NCBI GenBank assembly: GCA_001689405.1
Contig: LUJO01000021.1
Location: 1 to 64,000, forward strand
Length of the DNA: 64,000 nt
From: Candidatus Homeothermus arabinoxylanisolvens
Lineage (GTDB): Bacteria; Bacteroidota; Bacteroidia; Bacteroidales; Muribaculaceae
Direction: 5' to 3'
Position 1 is the first letter of the stretch, and each line of letters opens with the position of its first letter. A program made the translations under genes and the position numbers. A model generated the notes under the pieces. That model did no database searches, was not told where the DNA came from, and saw nothing but the letters and a program-made list of their open reading frames with translations. This document shows positions 33,705-41,122 of the stretch, piece after piece.

Positions 33705-36326
33705 TCAGTCGTTTTTGCCCGTGATTATGGCCTTGATGTCATGAAGTTTGTTGAGCGCGGCCACAGGAGTCAGATTATTTATGTCGGTGTGCAGTATCTC
33801 GTCGCGTATCTGCGTGAGCACCGGGTCGTCGAGCTGGAAAAACGACAGCTGCACACCGCCGCGCTCCTCGGCTATGTTGCTCAGATCCTTGCCTATCGAG
33901 TCCTGCCGGTTGTTGCTTTCAAGATGCTTCAGCACTTGGTCGGCACGTCTGACTATGGTCTGCGGCATGCCGGCAAGTTTGGCCACATGTATACCGAAAC
34001 TGTGTTCGCTGCCACCTTTGGCGAGCTTGCGTAAAAACACTACCTTGCCGTTGATCTCCTTTACCGACACGTTATAGTTCATGACCCTCGGGAAGCTCGC
34101 CGCCATCTCGTTGAGTTCATGGTAATGGGTGGCAAACAGGGTTTTCGGATGCATCGACCCGTGTTCATGTATATGCTCCACAATGGCCCACGCTATGGAT
34201 ATGCCGTCGTAGGTGGAGGTACCGCGTCCAAGCTCGTCGAAGAGTATGAGGCTGCGTTCGCTCATGTTGTTCAGTATCGAGGCCGCCTCGTTCATCTCGA
34301 CCATGAACGTGGACTCGCCGAGCGATATGTTGTCGCTCGCCCCCACACGGGTAAACACCTTGTCGACAACTCCTATACGGGCACTGTCGGCCGCCACGAA
34401 GCTGCCTATCTGCGCGAGGATGACATTGAGGGCCGTCTGGCGCAGCAGGGCCGACTTACCCGACATGTTGGGGCCGGTTATCATCATGATCTGGGTGCCG
34501 CTGTTGCTTAGGTTTACACTGTTGGTTATGTAAGGCTCACCGGGGGGCAGCTGCCTTTCAATCACGGGATGACGCCCCTCCTTTATGTCTATTACAAGCG
34601 AGTCGTCGACCACAGGACGGTTATAATGGTTCTCCATAGCCACGCGGGTAAACGACAGCAGTACGTCTATGCGGGCCACAAGCGACGAGTCGAGCTGTAT
34701 GGCGGGGATAAACTCTATGAGCCGCGCCACCAAGTCGCTGTACAGGCGGGTCTCTATAATGGCTATCTTCTCCTGCGCCCCGAGTATCTTCTCCTCGTAG
34801 TCCTTAAGTTCCTGTGTTATGTAACGCTCGGCGTTGACAAGCGTCTGCTTGCGTATCCACTCGGCGGGCACCTTCGACTTGTGGGTATTGGTGACCTCGA
34901 TATAGTAGCCAAACACGTTGTTGTAGCCTATCTTCAGGCTCGGAATGCCTGTGGCGGCCACCTCGCGCGCCTGAATCTGCATGAGGTAGTCCTTGCCCTC
35001 ATACGCTATGTCGCGCAGTTCGTCAAGCTCGGCGTCGACTCCGCGCTTTATCACGGTGCCCCTGTTGAGGGCTATGGGAGCGTCGTCGACAATCTCGCGG
35101 GCTATGCGGTCGCGTATCAGCGTGCAGGGGTTGAGCTGCTCGCCTATGGCTTTCAGTGCCTCAAGGTCGGAATTGCCGCATATCGCCTTTATCGGCTCTA
35201 TGGCCGTAAGAGCATTGCGGAGCTGCACTACCTCACGGGGAGTCACACGCCCCACGGCCACTTTGGAGATTATGCGCTCCATGTCGCCTATCTGCTCAAG
35301 AAAAGTCTTTATCTCGTCGCGCTCTTCAGGATGACGGAAGAAGTACTCCACGATATCGAGGCGCGAATTGATGGCCTTGACATCCTTTAACGGAAACAAC
35401 AGCCACCTGCGGAGCAACCGCGCCCCCATGGGGCTGACCGTGCGGTCAATGACGCCGAGCAGACTCCGGCCCTCGTCGGCCATGGTGTCGACAAGCTCCA
35501 GATTGCGTACGGTAAACTTGTCGAGTCTTACGTAACTGCTCTCTTCGATGCGGCGCAACTTCAGTATGTGCCCGATCTCGGTATGTTTTGTTATGTCAAG
35601 ATAATGCAGTATGGCTCCCGAGGCTATGACGGCGGCGTGCATGGCGTGTACGCCGAAGCCCTTCAGGTTGCGGGTCTCGAAGTGCTTCAGCAGGCGGTCG
35701 AGGGCGGCCTCTTCGGTAAATATCCAGTCATCCAGCTCAAAAGCGAGGTAGCGGGTATTGAAAGTAGCGTCGAGCCACTTACGTTGTCCGCGCTCTATGA
35801 GCACCTCTTTCGGCGCGAAATTATTCAGCAGCTTGTCGATATAGTCAGCGGTGCCCTCGGCCGTCAGAAACTCGCCGGTTGATATGTCGAGAAAGGCCAC
35901 CCCCACTATACCTGACTTGGCGGCATGCAGCGCCGCCACGAAATTGTTCTCTTTATGGTTGAGCACGGTGTCGTTGATCGACACTCCGGGAGTGACAAGC
36001 TCCGTTATGCCGCGCTTGACGAGCTTCTTGGTAAGTTTCGGGTCTTCAAGCTGCTCGCATATGGCCACACGCTTTCCGGCACGCACGAGCTTGGGGAGAT
36101 ATGTGTCGAGTGCATGATGCGGAAATCCCGCCAGCTCTACATACTGCGACACTCCGTTGGCACGTCGGGTAAGCGTTATACCGAGTATCTCCGACGTCAT
36201 TATGGCGTCGTCGGAAAATGTTTCGTAAAAGTCGCCGACACGAAACAGCAATATGGCGTCGGGATGTTTTTGCTTCATCTCAATATATTGCTTCATCAGT
36301 GGGGTTTCGACTATCTTTTGGGCCAT
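33705..36326 (-). CDS. mutS: DNA mismatch repair ATPase MutS
   Basis: 873 residues, full length for MutS1. Mismatch-binding domain I begins near the N-terminus with LMKQYIEMKQKHPDAILLFRVGDFYETF, which includes the mismatch-stacking phenylalanine and glutamate of the GDFYE motif. Connector, lever and clamp domains follow. The ATPase domain has the Walker A TGPNMSGKSALLRQTA (near 616), Walker B LILFDELGRGTSTYDG and ATHYHEL. It recognises mismatches and recruits MutL in the cytoplasm. A short C-terminal region ends the protein. It has its own promoter just upstream and is unrelated in function to its neighbours. Confidence 0.98.
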   Translation of the reverse strand: MAQKIVETPLMKQYIEMKQKHPDAILLFRVGDFYETFSDDAIMTSEILGITLTRRANGVSQYVELAGFPHHALDTYLPKLVRAGKRVAICEQLEDPKLTKKLVKRGITELVTPGVSINDTVLNHKENNFVAALHAAKSGIVGVAFLDISTGEFLTAEGTADYIDKLLNNFAPKEVLIERGQRKWLDATFNTRYLAFELDDWIFTEEAALDRLLKHFETRNLKGFGVHAMHAAVIASGAILHYLDITKHTEIGHILKLRRIEESSYVRLDKFTVRNLELVDTMADEGRSLLGVIDRTVSPMGARLLRRWLLFPLKDVKAINSRLDIVEYFFRHPEERDEIKTFLEQIGDMERIISKVAVGRVTPREVVQLRNALTAIEPIKAICGNSDLEALKAIGEQLNPCTLIRDRIAREIVDDAPIALNRGTVIKRGVDAELDELRDIAYEGKDYLMQIQAREVAATGIPSLKIGYNNVFGYYIEVTNTHKSKVPAEWIRKQTLVNAERYITQELKDYEEKILGAQEKIAIIETRLYSDLVARLIEFIPAIQLDSSLVARIDVLLSFTRVAMENHYNRPVVDDSLVIDIKEGRHPVIERQLPPGEPYITNSVNLSNSGTQIMMITGPNMSGKSALLRQTALNVILAQIGSFVAADSARIGVVDKVFTRVGASDNISLGESTFMVEMNEAASILNNMSERSLILFDELGRGTSTYDGISIAWAIVEHIHEHGSMHPKTLFATHYHELNEMAASFPRVMNYNVSVKEINGKVVFLRKLAKGGSEHSFGIHVAKLAGMPQTIVRRADQVLKHLESNNRQDSIGKDLSNIAEERGGVQLSFFQLDDPVLTQIRDEILHTDINNLTPVAALNKLHDIKAIITGKND

Positions 36327-36344
36327 GAATCTACTTTTATTCTG

Positions 36345-36376
36345 TAAAGTTACTACATCCGCGCCGCTTTAGCAAA
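36345..36376 (-). promoter_or_regulatory. mutS promoter
   Basis: On the minus strand TTTG (complement of 36373-36376) and TAACTTTA (complement of 36345-36352, one base off TAnnTTTG) are separated by 20 bases. The -7 box ends 18 bases before the mutS ATG, so the leader must be very short. Confidence 0.6.
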
Positions 36377-36419
36377 TACTTTTTTGGCGCGTCTCCCGCA
36401 GAAGCCTGCGAAAACAAAA

Positions 36420-36450
36420 GCGGGTGCGTCACGCTCCCGTGCACACCCGC
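36420..36450 (-). terminator. stem-loop terminator after the Sde182-like gene
   Basis: GCGGGTG (36420-36426) pairs with CACCCGC (36444-36450) across a 17-base loop. On the minus strand the stem is followed by CTTTTGTTTTC, a usable T tract. It lies 23 bases after the stop of the Sde182-like gene and separates that gene from mutS. Confidence 0.55.
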
Positions 36451-36472
36451 CCATGCCGCAGTATATCGCAAG

Positions 36473-37891
36473 TCAGATTATGTCGATTATCACGCGGCGA
36501 TAACTCGTAAGAGGCACGTCGCCGTTGTCGGTCACCTCGCAGATGACATGAAGGCTTTTTCCCTTGCTGTCGGCAGGTATCGGCAGATACAGCTTGGCAG
36601 CCGCAGCAGCCTCGGGTATATAGATGTCGGCGGCAGCCGCAGCAGCCTCGGGCACTTTCCACCAGCGTATCTCCACGGCATCGCCGTCAGGGTCGTAGGT
36701 CTTGGAGGCATCGAGGGTGACAAGACTGCCGGCACGTGCTTTTACACGGATAGGCGCGGTTCCGGTCTTCCCGTTGACCACAGCCACCGGATTGCGGTTG
36801 CCGGCACCGGCATCGGCCCAAGCCATACGCGAGACGAAACTGTTGAACACGGCCGGATAAAAATAGTGCTCATACTTGTTAGACACCGCCCTCACATCGT
36901 CGCGGGCATTGGTGTAGCACTCCGTCACACCGTCGGGCGACAGCATCTTGGCGAAGTAGCCGCCCCAGCTCACCTGCAAGGGGTCTTCGGGATTGTTCAG
37001 GCCGTTGGGAAACACATAGAGAAACGACGGTGTGTCACCCTCGACACCATACCGGTTTTTCGGGTATATCTTACCCATGTGTCCCTTGCCCTGAATCAGA
37101 CGGGCATATTCGGGCCAATTATCGGCACCGATACTGTTCTGCGACAGCCAAGCGCTTTCGTCCCATATGAACTTAAGGCGGTCGCCGAAGTTCTCGCGCA
37201 TCCACTTGTGGGAACTGAAGTCATACTTGGGCTTCCAGTCCCAGCCCTCGTCTTGATCGGTGATAGTATATATCCTTATTTTGTCAAGCACTCTTCCGAG
37301 CCGTGCGGTGTCGCCCGATTCCTTGAGCTTCCACAGCGATTGCGCCACGGTGTTGCCGCCACCCCACACAAGCACCCACAACGGACGCGGGTCCTTCTCC
37401 TCGGCCAACGTTATGATAGCCTCGCTGCCGTCGCTATTGTTGTCATCGCCAAGCACCTTGCGGCCGCGCGACTTGCTGCCATAGCTGATGCGGCTACGGA
37501 TATAGTCGGCACTCGGCCAATAGCCTGTCTCCTGCTTTCCCGACTCTTTTTTCAGCGACTTGAAGCCTTTCTGACCCGAGCGCTTCATGAGATTGGGCAA
37601 ATCTTTCTCATAGGCATCGACTACCTGCATCATGTAATCAAGCCATGCCGGGTCATAGTTATCGGTGTTCCAGCCGGTAGTGGCCACAAGCGCTTCGATT
37701 TCAAAGAGGTCGGCATGGGCGAGAAGCCTGACAAGCGACTCCATGTCATCGGGCTCCACATCCTGCGGAGCCACATCGGTGAGCACGACTATACGTGGTT
37801 TCAGTTCTCCGGCACTTACAGCGCCCGCCGACAGCAGCGGCATGAGGACACCCACGGCAACAGACATCAGGTTAAGACGAAATTTTGACAT
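36473..37891 (-). CDS. secreted Sde182-like protein (DUF1593, nucleoside-hydrolase-like fold)
   Basis: The frame is open from 38005, but the ATG at 37891 begins the signal peptide (LMSVAVGVLMPLLSAGAVSAG), giving 472 residues. The N-terminal ~330 residues match the Sde182/DUF1593 family: RIVVLTDVAPQDVEPDD is the aspartate-rich, nucleoside-hydrolase-like metal motif, then LLAHADLFEIEALVATTGW and WVLVWGGGNTVAQ. The C-terminal ~90 residues are an Ig-like Sde182 domain ending SLHVICEVTDNGDVPLTSYR. Family members are linked to plant-cell-wall utilisation; the founding one binds cellulose and the enzyme activity is unsettled. An alanine-rich 12-residue unit is duplicated near 415-438. The gene is divergent from an AraC-type regulator only 73 bases away. 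Confidence 0.85.
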   Translation of the reverse strand: MSKFRLNLMSVAVGVLMPLLSAGAVSAGELKPRIVVLTDVAPQDVEPDDMESLVRLLAHADLFEIEALVATTGWNTDNYDPAWLDYMMQVVDAYEKDLPNLMKRSGQKGFKSLKKESGKQETGYWPSADYIRSRISYGSKSRGRKVLGDDNNSDGSEAIITLAEEKDPRPLWVLVWGGGNTVAQSLWKLKESGDTARLGRVLDKIRIYTITDQDEGWDWKPKYDFSSHKWMRENFGDRLKFIWDESAWLSQNSIGADNWPEYARLIQGKGHMGKIYPKNRYGVEGDTPSFLYVFPNGLNNPEDPLQVSWGGYFAKMLSPDGVTECYTNARDDVRAVSNKYEHYFYPAVFNSFVSRMAWADAGAGNRNPVAVVNGKTGTAPIRVKARAGSLVTLDASKTYDPDGDAVEIRWWKVPEAAAAAADIYIPEAAAAAKLYLPIPADSKGKSLHVICEVTDNGDVPLTSYRRVIIDII

Positions 37892-37964
37892 ATACTTGGT
37901 TTTGAAATTAAAAATAGTTTTTGCAAATTTGAACAAGTTTTCACGCAAATACAAGCTAAATTCA

Positions 37965-38819
37965 ATGAAAAACTTATCAGATTCCGAGGTTTTGGTCACA
38001 TTCAAGGAGGACCGCGATGTGTTCAGGCCCTACGGAATAACCTGTGAGCGATGGGCCCCGCAAACGATGGAAAAGTTTGACCGGCACAACGAAATCGAGA
38101 TTAACTACATCCCGTCGGGCTCGCTGTCATATTTCTATCACAACCGCCACATAACGGTGCCGGAGCGCAAACTCTCGCTCTTCTGGGGACTTCTGCCCCA
38201 TAAAATTATCGACTTCAAGGATGTCAGCTATTATTACGTAGTCACCATACCGCTGTCGGTGTTTCTCAGTTGGAAACTTCCGACCGCCTTTGTCAACGAC
38301 GTGCTCAACGGATGCCTGCTGACCGACAACGACGGCCGCTTCGAGGAATTTGACCGCTTCATGATTGATAACTGGATGCACGACATAGACAACAACTGTC
38401 AGGACATAATGCTGCTCGACATACAGAGCAGACTCATGAGGCTCTCTCGCGGCTACACCCTTGAGGGAAACGATCGGCCGGGCATATCATCGGGCGTAAA
38501 CACCATCGAGAAAATGGCGGTTTACATCGCGCAGAATTACCGTGCGCCAATCAAGATGTCGGACATAGGAGAGGCGGCGGGTCTCAATCCCGACTATGCC
38601 AATTCGCTATTCCGAAAGGCTTTCGGCCACACACTGAGCGAGCACGTCATGATTGAGCGCATCACCTGCGCACAGCGGCGTCTCGTGTCGTCAGACGACG
38701 GAATACTTCAGATAGCGTTTGACTGCGGGTTCAACTCCATCAGCAGTTTCAACAAGGCGTTTCGCCGCATCAACGGATGCACTCCGCGCGAATACCGAAG
38801 AATAAACAGTGTCAGTTAA
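37965..38819 (+). CDS. AraC-family transcriptional regulator with cupin-like N-terminal domain
   Basis: The frame is open from 37665, but that part overlaps the divergent gene; the ATG at 37965 gives 284 residues. The N-terminal half (ERWAPQTMEKFDRHNEIEIN, SLSYFYHNRHITVPERKL) looks like the cupin sensor of sugar-responsive AraC regulators. The C-terminal ~100 residues hold two helix-turn-helix units: MSDIGEAAGLNPDYANSLFR and ILQIAFDCGFNSISSFNKAF, with the family end GCTPREYRR. It probably binds a small sugar or cell-wall fragment and controls the divergent Sde182-like gene; that pairing is inferred from the shared 73-base promoter region. Transcription ends near the large palindrome at 38940. 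Confidence 0.93.
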   Translation: MKNLSDSEVLVTFKEDRDVFRPYGITCERWAPQTMEKFDRHNEIEINYIPSGSLSYFYHNRHITVPERKLSLFWGLLPHKIIDFKDVSYYYVVTIPLSVFLSWKLPTAFVNDVLNGCLLTDNDGRFEEFDRFMIDNWMHDIDNNCQDIMLLDIQSRLMRLSRGYTLEGNDRPGISSGVNTIEKMAVYIAQNYRAPIKMSDIGEAAGLNPDYANSLFRKAFGHTLSEHVMIERITCAQRRLVSSDDGILQIAFDCGFNSISSFNKAFRRINGCTPREYRRINSVS

Positions 38820-38939
38820 CTTTTCGGGGTGTCGGGCGTCTTATTATAACACGGTTATGCCAAAGACGCATGGCCACATATTATCACGGACGCAAAGCCT
38901 CCCGCTGACACGAAGACAAAAGCCGGTTGCCCTCAAAAG

Positions 38940-38999
38940 AGTGAGTAAAATAAAAGAGGCATGGAACCCGGGTTCCATGCCTCTTTTATTTTACTCACT
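38940..38999. terminator. 60-nt perfect palindrome between convergent genes, probable bidirectional terminator
   Basis: Bases 38940-38969 are the exact reverse complement of 38970-38999, giving 30-base-pair arms with no unpaired loop and CCCGGG at the centre. The arms contain AAAATAAAAGAGG / CCTCTTTTATTTT, so both transcripts would show a GC-rich hairpin followed by a T-rich run. It lies 120 bases after the AraC gene and 6 bases beyond the stop of the convergent lipoprotein gene. Terminator is the simplest reading, but the length and perfection are unusual. Confidence 0.75.
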
Positions 39000-39005
39000 G
39001 CCGGT

Positions 39006-41099
39006 TTAATTACCGGAGGGAACAGTTTCGACTTTACCGCCGAGCCAAGTCGAGTAAACGAGCTTGAAATCGCCCGGACCCTTCACCTCATACTTGACTG
39101 TGTCGTTCACATTACCGCTTTGGCCTTCGAAAGCGCTGCTGCCATAATATGATACATAATCAATCTCATATATGATAGGAGACTCATAACCGGGTATAAG
39201 GTCGGCGTTAGGATACAGCTCTTTCAACGTAGCCGGCATGGTGATGTAAAGGAAGTTGTTACGCATCTGCGGGATAACTACGTTCTGCGACAGATCGGGC
39301 CACATCGAAGCCGCATACTTCTCCACCTGCGAAATATCGAGATTCACATTGCCGTAAAAAGCCGAACAACCGGAGAAGAATTCCGAGTTGCCACGGTCTA
39401 TATAACCGGAACCTTCATTGGCACTTACCCAGTCGACGGTCACCTGATAGAAAGCTTTGGCAGCCGCTGAACTACGCGGCAAAATAATAGTCTTGTCAGG
39501 ATTGAATATCCATTCGCTGTTGACCTTTGCATAAGCCGCGGTCTTGGTCTCAATGTTGTCATACTTGGTCCAAACAGTGCCGTCATAGTCAAACTGTGCG
39601 CAGTTGGCATACTTCTCTCCCGACTGGAAAGCCACGAGCTTGCTGTCGCCGGCAGCGGCATAGGGGAATGTCTGCTTGAGGAAGATAGGTATGTTGGTCC
39701 AAGCGGTGGCGTTTGCCATGTATCCCTTGTCTATGCCCATTGCGGCAAGTTCGTCCTGATTGATAAGGTAAACCGACGAAGCCGGCTTCCATTCCGACCC
39801 GTTGTATAGATACAATGCGTTGTCAGGACGCGACTCTATCTCTACCGGCGCCGGTAGTACAGGCTTCTCCTCAGCCATTTCGGCTACTGCCTTGCCATTG
39901 ACCTCGGTTATCATGAAGTTGACATATGTGGGAGCATGGGTATCGCGATCGATATTTACCGTCATTAGATAACCCTTGATGGCGGCTGTCTCGTTTTTCA
40001 CGAAAAGTTTTTTTGCAGCATCGGTAAGCTGATAGGCGCTACCGGTTGTCTCACCACCCTCTACCTTGAAGTTGGTATAGTTGCCGGTAGAGGTAACTTT
40101 AGCGCTAAATTCGACATAAACCGGCATGATGCCCGTCGATAAGTTGGCCAAAATATCATCGCGGAGTTCGTTCATCTTGGCGCCGTCCATGGCCACGGGA
40201 GTCGGATATTGATAGATTTCACCGCCGAGCACACTCTCCTTACCGGCTTCGGGAGCAAGCTGCAGACCGCCGTTAAACCGGCCGCCCTTACCGCTCACCT
40301 GAACGATATCGCCTATCTTATATTTTTGGGGATTAAATTCCTTACCATAGTATACAAGAAGGCTGCCGGTAGCATCGGTAAGTATATAACCCTGAGCACA
40401 TATTGCAGTAATCGTACCGCAAAGCGTGTATGAGCCGTTTAAAACCACTTTGTCGATATCGGTAATTGTGACAGGCACAAAAGCAGGCTCGGTCTCGGCT
40501 ACATTGAAGTTTACAAGCACATATGAGTCGGCTGCCTGCTCCTCTGAAGTATATCTGTCAGCAAGAATTGCGGGCAAATAGTCCGATGCCGGCACCGAGG
40601 GCGTGAAAGCGTTGGTGAAGTCGTTGCCACCCCAAGCCTTCATGTAGTCATCGTTGTCAAGAGTTATGACCTTACCCTTGTATATGGCGTCGCACACCGG
40701 ATTGGAAGCCACCTGCTCCTTGTAAGTGATTTCGATTGTCGACTTGTTGCTTGCGGCCAAGTAAGGGAATGAATAGGAGTTCATCCACAGCGGCAGCAGG
40801 TCATTGGCCGGATACTGATCGGTAAAATAACCTTTTTCAGCCCACTTGGTCAAAGCTGTCGTCGCATCTTTTTGGGAAATGTTCTGCTTCTCCATGACGT
40901 AGCTTACAACTCCGTCGCAAGCGGCGATTTTTGTAAAATCGTCGGGGGTAAGCTCATAAGTTATCTGCTCGATGCGTTCGTCAACGGGGGGCACTTCAAA
41001 GCCGTCGAGATACTCGTCATTCCATGAGTTTGCGGAGCATCCGGCAAGCGCCAGCATCACGCCACACGAGAGCAAACCTTTGAAAATATTGTGTTTCAT
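39006..41099 (-). CDS. large outer-membrane lipoprotein with OB-fold-like domain, partner of TonB-dependent receptor
   Basis: The frame opens at 41114, but the ATG at 41099 directly precedes a lipoprotein signal (FKGLLSCGVMLALAGCSANS), giving 697 residues. I do not recognise a named family over the full length. A segment around residues 225-290 (LNGSYTLCGTITAICAQGYI, GSLLVYYGKEFNPQKYKIGD, IVQVSGKGGRFNGGLQL) has the pattern of the OB-fold found in Bacteroidetes lipoproteins encoded next to TonB receptors (DUF5689-like). The remainder is rich in beta-strand and aromatic residues. It lies 23 bases after the receptor stop and was probably co-transcribed. A surface or periplasmic substrate-binding role is inferred only from this pairing; there is no SusD. 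Confidence 0.6.
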   Translation of the reverse strand: MKHNIFKGLLSCGVMLALAGCSANSWNDEYLDGFEVPPVDERIEQITYELTPDDFTKIAACDGVVSYVMEKQNISQKDATTALTKWAEKGYFTDQYPANDLLPLWMNSYSFPYLAASNKSTIEITYKEQVASNPVCDAIYKGKVITLDNDDYMKAWGGNDFTNAFTPSVPASDYLPAILADRYTSEEQAADSYVLVNFNVAETEPAFVPVTITDIDKVVLNGSYTLCGTITAICAQGYILTDATGSLLVYYGKEFNPQKYKIGDIVQVSGKGGRFNGGLQLAPEAGKESVLGGEIYQYPTPVAMDGAKMNELRDDILANLSTGIMPVYVEFSAKVTSTGNYTNFKVEGGETTGSAYQLTDAAKKLFVKNETAAIKGYLMTVNIDRDTHAPTYVNFMITEVNGKAVAEMAEEKPVLPAPVEIESRPDNALYLYNGSEWKPASSVYLINQDELAAMGIDKGYMANATAWTNIPIFLKQTFPYAAAGDSKLVAFQSGEKYANCAQFDYDGTVWTKYDNIETKTAAYAKVNSEWIFNPDKTIILPRSSAAAKAFYQVTVDWVSANEGSGYIDRGNSEFFSGCSAFYGNVNLDISQVEKYAASMWPDLSQNVVIPQMRNNFLYITMPATLKELYPNADLIPGYESPIIYEIDYVSYYGSSAFEGQSGNVNDTVKYEVKGPGDFKLVYSTWLGGKVETVPSGN

Positions 41100-41122
41100 A
41101 TAATATTGTCTCATTTATTAAA

